Notes under the pieces: generated by a model
Told to the model about the DNA's origin: nothing
The model's database searches: none
The model's input: the letters and a program-made list of their open reading frames with translations, nothing else
NCBI GenBank assembly: GCA_001788565.1
Contig: MGCX01000010.1
Span: 1 to 36,518, forward strand
Reading direction: 5' to 3'
Source: Candidatus Saccharibacteria bacterium RIFCSPHIGHO2_12_FULL_49_19
GTDB taxonomy: Bacteria > Patescibacteriota > Saccharimonadia > Saccharimonadales > UBA10212
DNA length: 36,518 nt
In this document: positions 23,858 to 31,333 of the stretch, piece by piece
Layout: every line of letters starts with the position of its first letter
Position numbering within the stretch: position 1 is the stretch's first letter
Made by a program: the position numbers and the translations under genes

Positions 23858-24882
23858 CGAAATTGCCTCAAGAATTTTAGACTACCGCTGTGAAAGTGAC
23901 GAATATCCTCGATGCCGTACTTCATCATTACCAAGCGGTCGATCCCACCGCCCCAGGCGAAACCGGTGTATCTAGCCGGGTCAATCTTGGCTTCAGCAAG
24001 AACATTGGGATGTATCATCCCGCAGCCCAGTATTTCCATCCAGCCCGTAAACTTACAGACAGCACATCCCTTTTTACGGCAAAAGGGGCAGCTCATCGCA
24101 AACTCAAAGCTGGGCTCGGTAAACGGAAAGTAAAAGGGCTGGGTTTTGACCTCTAGGGCCTGCTCATAGAACTCTTCCAAAAAAGTTTTCAAGGTGGCTA
24201 TCAAGTGACCAGCATTGATTCCACGGTCCACATAAACCCCCTCCAGCTGATAGAAAGTGTGCTCGTGCGTAGCATCGACGTCTTCATTCCTAAAAACCCT
24301 TCCAGGGATAACGACCCGGATAGCCTTGCCGGCTTCCAACTCTTTCTTACCGGCTCGCAAGACCCGGTTTTGCATAGTTGAGGTATGGGCCGGAGCTAGA
24401 TACCCCTCATCAGTCACAAAAGAATCATAGTCATCGCGAGCCGGATGTCCTTCGGGGAAATTTAGGCTTTTAAACATATGGTAATCATCGTCGAGTTCGG
24501 GGGACTCAACGGCTGTGAAACCCATGCGGGAGTAGATATTTAGAACAGTCTGTAACTCTATGCTTATTGGGTGACGGCTGCCCGACTTAGCTGGTAGTAA
24601 AGCTGGCGGTGGTGAGTTAATGTCAAATGGCGCGGTGACATCAATAGGGTTTAGCTCAACCCTTGGTTCCCTAGCCGCCCCTACCCAGCCTTCGACCTCC
24701 GCTTTCAGTTGGTTAACGTCCTTACCAAAACTGGCCCGTTGATCGGGGGGTATGATTTTCAAGCGCTTGTAAAGAGCGGTTAGCTCCGGTGCTCGCCGGA
24801 TGGATGATTTATCATCGAGCTTGGCAAAGCGTGTTTTTAACTGCTTAGCGGCCCGTTGCACTTCCCCGTTTTTATAGGCCAT
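23854..24882 (-). CDS. pheS: Phenylalanyl-tRNA synthetase alpha subunit
   Basis: The 342-aa catalytic subunit charging tRNA(Phe). It has an N-terminal coiled coil (about 1-75), motif 1 region (HPISIELQTVLNIYSRMGF), motif 2 FRNEDVDATHEHTFYQLEG and motif 3 GFAWGGGIDRLVMMKYGIEDIRHF. A four-Cys insertion, CPFCRKKGCAVCKFTGW, lies before the GCGMIHP block and could bind zinc; similar CxxC knuckles occur in other bacterial PheS proteins. It heads the pheS-pheT pair. A TATACT box 11 nt upstream of ATG predicts a leader of about 4 nt, with no ribosome binding site. Confidence 0.97.
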   Translation of the reverse strand: MAYKNGEVQRAAKQLKTRFAKLDDKSSIRRAPELTALYKRLKIIPPDQRASFGKDVNQLKAEVEGWVGAAREPRVELNPIDVTAPFDINSPPPALLPAKSGSRHPISIELQTVLNIYSRMGFTAVESPELDDDYHMFKSLNFPEGHPARDDYDSFVTDEGYLAPAHTSTMQNRVLRAGKKELEAGKAIRVVIPGRVFRNEDVDATHEHTFYQLEGVYVDRGINAGHLIATLKTFLEEFYEQALEVKTQPFYFPFTEPSFEFAMSCPFCRKKGCAVCKFTGWMEILGCGMIHPNVLAEAKIDPARYTGFAWGGGIDRLVMMKYGIEDIRHFHSGSLKFLRQFR

Positions 24883-24893
24883 AACTTGCTATA

Positions 24894-24899
24894 AGTATA
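24894..24899 (-). promoter_or_regulatory. -10 box of pheST (TATACT)
   Basis: Minus-strand TATACT lies 11 nt before the pheS ATG. No clear -35 or Shine-Dalgarno sequence is visible. It is divergent from the glycosidase promoter about 40 nt away. Confidence 0.45.
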
Positions 24900-24935
24900 G
24901 CAACCCGACTCCGGCGCGGCTACATATCTGATCAC

Positions 24936-24944
24936 TGATATACT
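24936..24944 (+). promoter_or_regulatory. Extended -10 promoter element of glycosidase gene (leaderless)
   Basis: TGATATACT, identical to the gatC box on the other strand, lies 8 nt before ATG 24953. No -35 match or strong Shine-Dalgarno sequence is present; AGGGAT next to the ATG is too close to serve. A leaderless mRNA is predicted. Confidence 0.6.
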
Positions 24945-24952
24945 TTAGGGAT

Positions 24953-26281
24953 ATGACAGAGACAAACACACCGGATCTGTTGGAGATAGCCAAAAAAGTT
25001 CTCAAAAAGAATGACCGCGGCCAATGGACTGTTCCGGCCCCAGAGTTATACCCTCACCAGTGGTTATGGGATAGCTGTTTTATAGCCATTGGTCTACGTC
25101 ATCTTGATATCGAACGATCCCAAACTGAGCTGACTAGCTTACTACGCGGCCAATGGAGCAATGGTATGCTGCCAAATATCATCTTCTCTAAAGATGCCCA
25201 GTATCATGAGGACCGTGAGCTATGGAGCAGCCGAGTTAATCCTTATTCCCCGGCCGACATCGCAACAAGTGGTATAACTCAGCCGCCAATGCTGGCCGAG
25301 GCGACCGTTCGGGTCGGTGAGAAACTTAAAATGCCGGATCGGCGCAGTTGGTACCAGCAGATGTATCCGGCGCTTTTGGAATACCACCAATGGCTTTATC
25401 GGGAACGTGATCCGCACAAGGAAGGACTAATTATTCTAGTGCACCCTTACGAGTCCGGGCTCGATAATTCTCCACCCTGGATCTCCGAGCTTCGTAAGCA
25501 CAGTATGCCCAAATGGGTCAGACTATTCGAAAAACTGCATCTGGACTTTATCGTCAACTTTTTCCGCCGCGACACCCGTCATGTGCCGGCAGGCCAGCGC
25601 ATTAGTAATGTCGAAGCACTAGCCTACTGGGCGGCGCTACGCCGTCTACGGCGTAAAGCATATAACTGGGAGGCTATTTTGAGTCGTTCTTTGTTCGCGG
25701 TGGAAGACCTGGCCTTTAACGCGATACTTATCAGGGCCAATCAGCTATTAACCCAGATTGCTAAAACTATTGGTGAAGAGTTGCCAGCGGAACTAACTAA
25801 AGCTATGGCTCGTTCCGAGAAAGCACTGGAACAGCTTTGGGATGAGGACGCCGGGCAATACTACACCCGCAGTTTCATCAGCCACAAACTGGTTCAGGAT
25901 TCTACAGTGGCCTCTCTTTTACCCCTATATGCCGGCTGCGTCAGTCAGGAGCGGGCTAAGATGTTGCTGAACGCCCTGTATTCACCGAAAAAATTCGGAC
26001 TTCGCTGGCCGGTCCCCAGCGTGCCAAAGGACTCCCCGTATTTCAATGAATTAAAATATTGGCAGGGTCCAACCTGGATAAATATCAATTGGCTGATTAT
26101 TGACGGGTTGGAGCGTTACGGATTTACCGCCGAGGCTCAGATGCTTCGCGAGCGCACCTTAGAACTGCTCAGAAATAGTGGTATGAACGAATATTTCAGC
26201 CCGCTTTCCGGCTCACCCGCGGGCACCGAAAATTTTTCCTGGACCGCCGCTTTGGCGGTAGATCTCCTAAAAACCAGCTAG
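24953..26281 (+). CDS. (alpha/alpha)6-barrel glycoside hydrolase, GH63/MGH1-like
   Basis: A 442-aa cytoplasmic protein with the helical-barrel pattern of GH63, GH37 and mannosylglycerate-hydrolase-like (MGH1) enzymes. Landmarks: YPHQWLWDSCFIAIGLRHLD (31-52), QWSNGMLPNIIF (67-78), HPYESGLDNSPPW (164-176, with D171 the likely acid), KYWQGPTWININWLIIDGL and GTENFSWTAALAVDLL (E426 the likely base). Family members hydrolyse glucosylglycerate, mannosylglycerate, trehalose or glucosides; the exact substrate is unknown. There is no signal peptide, so it likely acts on an internal solute or storage sugar. Its TAG stop shares the palindrome CTAG with the rmuC stop. Confidence 0.87.
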   Translation: MTETNTPDLLEIAKKVLKKNDRGQWTVPAPELYPHQWLWDSCFIAIGLRHLDIERSQTELTSLLRGQWSNGMLPNIIFSKDAQYHEDRELWSSRVNPYSPADIATSGITQPPMLAEATVRVGEKLKMPDRRSWYQQMYPALLEYHQWLYRERDPHKEGLIILVHPYESGLDNSPPWISELRKHSMPKWVRLFEKLHLDFIVNFFRRDTRHVPAGQRISNVEALAYWAALRRLRRKAYNWEAILSRSLFAVEDLAFNAILIRANQLLTQIAKTIGEELPAELTKAMARSEKALEQLWDEDAGQYYTRSFISHKLVQDSTVASLLPLYAGCVSQERAKMLLNALYSPKKFGLRWPVPSVPKDSPYFNELKYWQGPTWININWLIIDGLERYGFTAEAQMLRERTLELLRNSGMNEYFSPLSGSPAGTENFSWTAALAVDLLKTS

Positions 26282-27339
26282 TCTTCAAGGTTGGGTTTGT
26301 CTAGCAACATCGGCTCGACGCCCGGTTTGGTGTCAGCGATTTTTACGATATCTTTGTCTATTTTACCGAGTTCCTTATACGTTGTGTTGTAGTGCCCAAC
26401 CGTGGTTCCCAGGGAGTTGCCTAACCTTATCATGTGATTATTATGAGCTATTAGATGCTTACTGAGCTGCTCGATGTTCTTTCTAATTTTCTCGGTATCT
26501 TTTTGAATCTCAATAGATCGCAAACCTTGAACAATAGTCTGGAGCATGGCTGATAGAGTACTGGGTCCAACGATAGTCACTTTCTTCTCCGCCGCGGCGT
26601 ACTGAATTAAGTCTCGACCGCTGACGCCGGCAGCACCTACCTTATTGGCTAACAGGTCATAGTAAATACCCTCCGATGGTATGAACATTAGCGCTTGATC
26701 AAGCGTGCCTTTACCCGGCTTGATATATTTGGCGGTTTCATCAATCCGTCGCTTCAAATCCTCTTTAAAAGCTCGCTCTAAGCCTGCCCGCTCTTCGGGT
26801 TTAGCTTCCACCAGCCGGTTGTAATTTTCCAAAGAGAATTTAGAGTCGATCGGGAGCAGTTTATCATCAAGCAAAATGACCGCATCAACGGTTACCCCTT
26901 CGCCCAGCTTGTACTGTAGCTTATAGCTGCCGGGCGGCAGGAGGTTTTTTAAAATCTGCTCCAGGTAGTATTCACCCAATACTCCGCGCTGCTTAGGATT
27001 TTGTAAAACATTTTGCAGACTTTTGAGCTCACCAGCGATATCGCCGACACTTTTGTTAGTGCGCTCTAGGTTGGTTAGTTGACGGGTAACCTCACGGACC
27101 ATTTTGGTGCTTTCCGAAAACTGTGCTGCCATTTGTTTATTGCTTTGCCCCAGCTGTTCGGTCAACTGCTTTTGCAAACTGTCTTTGAGCTTCTCTACCG
27201 ATTGATTCAGTTGGGCCATGTCGGCCTTAAGCAACATAGAAGCTTCGCCGCCGATAGATTTGGGACGCGTCAAAAACCACACCAGCGCCAAAAGTAGCGC
27301 CGTGCAAATAACTCCAAGAGCAATAACTGCCACCAGCAT
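26278..27339 (-). CDS. rmuC: RmuC-family DNA recombination protein
   Basis: RmuC limits rearrangement at inverted repeats and carries a restriction-endonuclease-like fold. The 353-aa protein has an N-terminal membrane anchor (about 2-22), a long coiled coil (about 38-115) and the RmuC domain: GVLGEYYLEQILKNLLPPGSY, VDAVILLDDKLLPIDSKFSLENY (candidate catalytic Asp-x-Lys), then ALMFIPSEGIYYDLL and GPSTLSAMLQTIVQGLRSIEIQ. All core blocks are present. A TACAAT box 6 nt before the ATG predicts a leaderless mRNA. It ends against the glycosidase gene, with a 4-nt CTAG overlap. Confidence 0.93.
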   Translation of the reverse strand: MLVAVIALGVICTALLLALVWFLTRPKSIGGEASMLLKADMAQLNQSVEKLKDSLQKQLTEQLGQSNKQMAAQFSESTKMVREVTRQLTNLERTNKSVGDIAGELKSLQNVLQNPKQRGVLGEYYLEQILKNLLPPGSYKLQYKLGEGVTVDAVILLDDKLLPIDSKFSLENYNRLVEAKPEERAGLERAFKEDLKRRIDETAKYIKPGKGTLDQALMFIPSEGIYYDLLANKVGAAGVSGRDLIQYAAAEKKVTIVGPSTLSAMLQTIVQGLRSIEIQKDTEKIRKNIEQLSKHLIAHNNHMIRLGNSLGTTVGHYNTTYKELGKIDKDIVKIADTKPGVEPMLLDKPNLED

Positions 27340-27345
27340 GTTTAT

Positions 27346-27351
27346 ATTGTA
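27346..27351 (-). promoter_or_regulatory. -10 box of rmuC (TACAAT, leaderless)
   Basis: Minus-strand TACAAT is followed by 6 nt and the rmuC ATG. No Shine-Dalgarno sequence is possible in that space. Confidence 0.55.
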
Positions 27352-27364
27352 CCCCTAGGAGGCA

Positions 27365-28093
27365 CTAGTCAGCCAACCGGGTCACACCAAACATAAAGAT
27401 GGCACCCAGGATGGTAAGTACCAACGTCAGCCGGGTTGATTTCTTGCTGTGGGCCTGGGGTAGGATATCGCTGGCGGCGATGTAAAGAATAAAGCCGGCA
27501 AAGAAACCTAGATAAATAGCCAAGGTTGTTCCCGGAAGAGTGAACAGAAAACTAGATAACACACCGACTATTGGAGCAAGCCCAACCAGTGCCAAAAATT
27601 TAAGCGTCCTGGATCGATCATTTTTGTGCAGCAGCATTAGATTTACACTGTTGAATCCATCGGCAAAGCGATGGCCAACCACCGCGATAGCTACTGCGAT
27701 ACCAACGGCCTCACTGACCTGAAAAGCAATCCCAATACTTAGCCCGTCCAAAAAGCTATGCCCCACTAGAGCCAGCGAGCTGACCATGCCGACTTGAGGG
27801 TGCGTGTGGATCAAGTAGTCCCGTTCATGGGAATGATGTATTAAGATATATCGCTCAATGGTGTGAAATAACAAAAACCCAACTGCAAAAGCGATCATCG
27901 GCCAGATAATATCAAGCGCATTGGCTCCGCTGATCTCAAAAATTTCCGGGAGCAAATCAAAAGCCACTAGACCGAGAAGGGCCCCGGCTGTGAAACCTAG
28001 TGTCAAATTGAGCTGGCGCTTTTCACCTAGTGCCAACAATCCGCCACCCACGGCTGCTGCGGCCGAAATAATAGCTAGGAGTATGGCTAGCAT
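27365..28093 (-). CDS. ZIP-family metal transporter
   Basis: A 242-aa membrane protein with about eight membrane helices that would import Zn, Fe or another divalent metal. TM4 and TM5 hold the ZIP metal motifs in altered form: VGHSFLDGLSIGIAF and VGHRFADGFNSVNLML, where the usual HxxxEG reads HxxxDG in both. A His-containing loop (IHHSHERDYLIHTHPQ) lies between TM3 and TM4, the usual metal-rich region. It is divergently transcribed from a Fur-family regulator over a 66-bp region with a palindromic element, so metal-dependent repression is likely (inference). A TAGGAT box 7 nt before the ATG predicts a leaderless mRNA. Confidence 0.9.
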   Translation of the reverse strand: MLAILLAIISAAAAVGGGLLALGEKRQLNLTLGFTAGALLGLVAFDLLPEIFEISGANALDIIWPMIAFAVGFLLFHTIERYILIHHSHERDYLIHTHPQVGMVSSLALVGHSFLDGLSIGIAFQVSEAVGIAVAIAVVGHRFADGFNSVNLMLLHKNDRSRTLKFLALVGLAPIVGVLSSFLFTLPGTTLAIYLGFFAGFILYIAASDILPQAHSKKSTRLTLVLTILGAIFMFGVTRLAD

Positions 28094-28100
28094 CTGTTAA

Positions 28101-28153
28101 ATCCTAGTAAATATTGGCAAGAATTGCAAATTTGTCGCAATTTCTGCTAAAAT
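28101..28153. promoter_or_regulatory. Divergent ZIP/Fur promoter region with shared palindromic -35 and candidate operator
   Basis: TTGCAA (28124-28129), its own reverse complement, can serve as -35 on both strands: 17 nt to minus-strand TAGGAT (28101-28106) for the ZIP gene and 18 nt to plus-strand TAAAAT (28148-28153, extended by TGC) for the Fur gene. Flanking arms AAGAATTGC (28119-28127) and GCAATTTCT (28137-28145) form an imperfect inverted repeat, a plausible Fur/Zur-type operator covering both promoters. Confidence 0.55.
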
Positions 28154-28159
28154 TGAGAC

Positions 28160-28576
28160 GTGCAGTACGAGACTTTAAAAGCAATACTCAAGAAGAACGG
28201 TTCATCACTTACCCATACCCGCCGTTATATTTTTGATCTTCTCTGGGGTCAGGGACCGCAAAGCATGGCCGTGCTGATATCCCGAGCCGGCGATAAAGTT
28301 GACCGGGCTACCATCTATCGAACGATCGAGCTATTTGAGCGGCTGGGTATAGTTACACGCATCAATGTTGGTTGGAAGTACCGGGTTGAGCTTTCTGACG
28401 TTTTCACTGACCATCATCATCACTTACACTGCACCAACTGCGGTAAAGTGATCGATCTGCCATCGAATCCAATGCTGGAAACCATGATTGATACTCTAAG
28501 CGCCAAAGCCGATTTTTCGCCCCGCGGTCACACCCTGGAAATCTTCGGGCTTTGCCCGGCCTGCAGTCGGGCCTAG
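28160..28576 (+). CDS. Fur-family metalloregulator
   Basis: A 138-aa Fur/Zur/PerR-type repressor. The N-terminal winged helix includes LTHTRRYIFDLLW and VDRATIYRTIELFERLGIV (recognition helix). The dimerisation domain has the His-rich metal site DHHHHLHCTNCGKVIDL and a second Cys pair, CPAC, near the C-terminus; together CxxC...CxxC form the structural zinc site. Metal specificity cannot be read directly; the divergent ZIP transporter suggests zinc or iron. The start is GTG (28160-28162), 6 nt after a TGCTAAAAT box, so translation is probably leaderless from GTG. It ends against the MFS gene with a shared CTAG. Confidence 0.92.
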   Translation: MQYETLKAILKKNGSSLTHTRRYIFDLLWGQGPQSMAVLISRAGDKVDRATIYRTIELFERLGIVTRINVGWKYRVELSDVFTDHHHHLHCTNCGKVIDLPSNPMLETMIDTLSAKADFSPRGHTLEIFGLCPACSRA

Positions 28577-30018
28577 CCCATACTCATCGCGTCTTTAGCG
28601 TCTACCTTTTTATTTTTAACTACCACCAAGACTACCACAAAAGCTAATAGGGCCAATCCCACTCCGACTTTCAAACCAGCCTGATAGCCGTCAACCTGCG
28701 CCGCCAGCTGTTGGGTTCCGGAGGCCACTTCAGTCCTAATGGTTGAGAAAGCCACCGCTGATAGAATCGCTAGGCCGATGGCTCCGCCAACCTGTTGGGA
28801 GGTATTAAGGACACCGGAAGCTAGTCCCGAGAAGTGCTTGGGCACGCCTGAGGTAGCCGCCAAGGTACCGGAAACGAAGGTCAAACCCATACCGCAAGCC
28901 GCAATGGCCAGCCCCGGAAAGACGTTATGCCAATAATCACCGCCGACTTCCATAGTTTGGTCAATAGTGAATAGCCCAATCGCCAGTACGAATGGTCCCA
29001 AGGCCAGCGGCGGTTTGTAGCCAATTTTTGCAACTAAGTTAGCTACGATACCGGAAATCACCGCGATTATGAAGGTAACCGGCAAAAAGCTGAGCCCGGT
29101 CTTTACCGGCGAATACCCCAATACTGTTTGTATATATAGGGTTAGAAAGAAGAACATCGAGAACATCGTGCAGGCGATTACCAAAAAGGCGGCATTTCCA
29201 CCCGAGACATTGCGGTTTTTAAAGAGACTTAGTGACATCAATGGTTGCTTGACCCGGCCTTCGTTCCAGACAAAAAAAGCTACCAACAACAGGCCAGTGA
29301 CGATAAATCCCCAGACTGTCGCTGAGTCCCAGCCCGAAACCGGAGCTCTGGATACTCCGTAGACAAAGGACATCAGACCGGTCGTGGCCAGCACCGCACC
29401 GGGGAGATCGAGCTTGAGTTTCTTATGCTCTTCACCAATGTGTTTAGGCAGCAAATAATAACCAATGCCCAATACAGCAATACCGACTGGAACGTTAACA
29501 AAGAAGTTCCAGCGCCAGTCAAGATACTGAGTCAATATCCCACCCAGCAGCACACCGGCTGCCGCTCCCCCGGAAGCAACCGCCGCCCAGACACCCATGG
29601 CAGCGTTTCGTTCTTTGCCTTCCTTGAACTCGGCTAGAACGATTGATAGCGCAGCTGGTGACATGAAGGCCGCGGCCAACCCCTGGAAAGCCCGGGCAAT
29701 GATTAGCTGAGTATCAGTGGCCGCCAGACCGCAAAGTAGACTCATCAGAGTAAACAAAGCCACCCCGGCCAAGAAGATGTTACGACGGCCATAAAGATCC
29801 GAGGCTCGTCCGCCCAGTAGTAAGAAACCCCCGAAAGTCAAAGTATAAGCAGTTATCACCCACTGCAGATCATTGCCGGCAAAATGAAGATCTCTGGCGA
29901 TCGAAGGAAGCGCCACGTTGACGATAGCGATGTCGAGTACCACCATAAACTGGGCTACGGCTAGAAGCGCCAAAATTGCCCACTTATTTTCTGAATGTTT
30001 AGCTATCGCTTTAACCAC
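28573..30018 (-). CDS. MFS drug exporter, DHA2/EmrB-QacA type
   Basis: A 481-aa, 14-helix major facilitator antiporter. Motif A-like sequence GGRASDLYGRRNIF follows TM2, motif C-like GGAAAGVLLGG lies in TM5, and the TM1 motif VVLDIAIVNVALPSIA is the classic D1 signature of the DHA2 group. It probably exports a toxic or signalling compound using proton motive force. I start at GTG 30016-30018, which has AAGGAG 6 nt upstream; the frame stays open further upstream but crosses the promoter. The promoter carries a palindrome that could bind a repressor. It ends convergent with the Fur gene. Confidence 0.93.
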   Translation of the reverse strand: MVKAIAKHSENKWAILALLAVAQFMVVLDIAIVNVALPSIARDLHFAGNDLQWVITAYTLTFGGFLLLGGRASDLYGRRNIFLAGVALFTLMSLLCGLAATDTQLIIARAFQGLAAAFMSPAALSIVLAEFKEGKERNAAMGVWAAVASGGAAAGVLLGGILTQYLDWRWNFFVNVPVGIAVLGIGYYLLPKHIGEEHKKLKLDLPGAVLATTGLMSFVYGVSRAPVSGWDSATVWGFIVTGLLLVAFFVWNEGRVKQPLMSLSLFKNRNVSGGNAAFLVIACTMFSMFFFLTLYIQTVLGYSPVKTGLSFLPVTFIIAVISGIVANLVAKIGYKPPLALGPFVLAIGLFTIDQTMEVGGDYWHNVFPGLAIAACGMGLTFVSGTLAATSGVPKHFSGLASGVLNTSQQVGGAIGLAILSAVAFSTIRTEVASGTQQLAAQVDGYQAGLKVGVGLALLAFVVVLVVVKNKKVDAKDAMSMG

Positions 30019-30051
30019 AAGCGTCTCCTTCCCCGAAATTACATGGGCCCG

Positions 30052-30093
30052 ATTATACACAAGTTGCCCCCTGGGGCAAAACCCAACTATACT
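30052..30093. promoter_or_regulatory. Divergent MFS/NDH-2 promoter with TTGCCCC palindrome
   Basis: The perfect inverted repeat TTGCCCC-CT-GGGGCAA (30064-30079) spans the intergenic region. Its right arm gives the minus-strand -35 TTGCCC, 16 nt from TATAAT (30052-30057), for the MFS gene; its left arm gives the plus-strand -35 TTGCCC, 18 nt from TATACT (30088-30093), for the NDH-2 gene. A factor bound to the palindrome would control both. No regulator gene is adjacent. Confidence 0.6.
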
Positions 30094-30101
30094 ATTAGCT
30101 G

Positions 30102-31325
30102 ATGGATCCTTTAACAAAAACCACTATTGACACTCTAGATAATCCGGGGAAACAAAAAGTCTTGGTACTGGGTGGCGGTTTTGGGGGAATTAAAGCAGCT
30201 CTAGAGCTAGCTGGGCGTTCCAAATTTGAGGTTACACTGATCTCCGATCAAACTAATTTCCGTTACTATCCGATGCTTTATCGTACTGCCACCGGCGGCA
30301 GTCGGGCAGCTTCTCAAATTCCGCTTCGGGAAATCTTTGGCGACAAAGAGATAAAGCTGGTTCACGACAGCGCCAAGACATTGGACCGAGCTAAAAAACA
30401 AGTAAAAGGAGCTTCCGATAAATCATATACTTACGATGTGCTGATCGTGGCGCTCGGCTCGGTAACCAATTACTTTGGAATTAAGGGACTTCGTGAACAC
30501 GCCTTTGGTATCAAGTCTAACGAGGAAGCTCAAGAGCTTCGCGACCACCTCCATAAGCAGTTGCTTGACGAGAATAAGCCTGATCTCAACTATGTGGTAA
30601 TCGGCGGCGGAGCAACCGGAGTTGAGCTGGCCGGAGTCTTGCCGGGCTACCTCAAGTACATCATGAAGCGGCACAACCTACCGAAAAGACCCTGCAATGT
30701 TGACATCGTGGAGGCTGAAAAACGCCTGATGCCTCGGATGGGCGAGAAGTACTCGGCTCGGATAGCCAAACGGCTGCAAAAGCTGGGTGTCAAACTTTAT
30801 CTCGGCCAAAAGGTCTTAGCCGAGACTGCCAGCGAGCTTAAGCTAAGTGGGCGCATCCTGGAAAGCGAAACTGTTGTTTGGACTGCCGGCGTAATCACCA
30901 ATCCATTCATCGCCGCCAATGGTTTTACACTCAGCGAACATGGTAAAGCAACTGTCGATGAGTATCTCCGTGCCGGGGAAGATATCTTTGTCATAGGCGA
31001 TAACGCCGACAGCCAATATTCCGGCATGGCTCAAACGGCCCTATATGACGGAATCTACGTAGCCGGCTATTTAAAGAAACGGGCCGCCGGTAAAGAACCA
31101 AAAGCTTATGAGCCCAAACGACCGATTTACGTAACACCTGTCGGGCCGCAATGGGCGGCCGTTTCCTGGGGAAAAAGAGAGTTCTTTGGCTTTATCGGTT
31201 GGCTGATGCGACGCCTCGCGGATCTTCGGGCCTATCATGATTATCAGCCCTGGTGGAAGGCTTCTAAACATTGGATGGCCTTTACCGAGGGTGAGGAGAG
31301 CTGTCCGATCTGCAGCAAGAAGTAG
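30102..31325 (+). CDS. ndh: Type II NADH dehydrogenase (NDH-2-like flavoprotein)
   Basis: A 407-aa FAD-dependent pyridine nucleotide oxidoreductase that would pass electrons from NADH to quinone without proton pumping. FAD motif: VLVLGGGFGGIKAALEL; NAD motif: YVVIGGGATGVELAGVLP; late FAD motif: DIFVIGDNADSQYSGMAQTALYDG. The C-terminal region (FFGFIGWLMRRLADLRAYHDYQPWW) looks amphipathic/membrane-associating, as in NDH-2. The last residues are SCPICSKK, an unusual CxxC tail. Translation probably starts at ATG 30102, 8 nt after TATACT, giving a leaderless mRNA. It may regenerate NAD for the GAPDH of this cell; no other respiratory gene is in the window. Confidence 0.9.
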   Translation: MDPLTKTTIDTLDNPGKQKVLVLGGGFGGIKAALELAGRSKFEVTLISDQTNFRYYPMLYRTATGGSRAASQIPLREIFGDKEIKLVHDSAKTLDRAKKQVKGASDKSYTYDVLIVALGSVTNYFGIKGLREHAFGIKSNEEAQELRDHLHKQLLDENKPDLNYVVIGGGATGVELAGVLPGYLKYIMKRHNLPKRPCNVDIVEAEKRLMPRMGEKYSARIAKRLQKLGVKLYLGQKVLAETASELKLSGRILESETVVWTAGVITNPFIAANGFTLSEHGKATVDEYLRAGEDIFVIGDNADSQYSGMAQTALYDGIYVAGYLKKRAAGKEPKAYEPKRPIYVTPVGPQWAAVSWGKREFFGFIGWLMRRLADLRAYHDYQPWWKASKHWMAFTEGEESCPICSKK

Positions 31326-31333
31326 AGAAGAGC

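Noticed and set aside
30019-30117. N-terminal extension of the MFS exporter by 33 residues.
   Set aside because: It would translate through the predicted promoter and palindrome; GTG 30018 has a good Shine-Dalgarno sequence.
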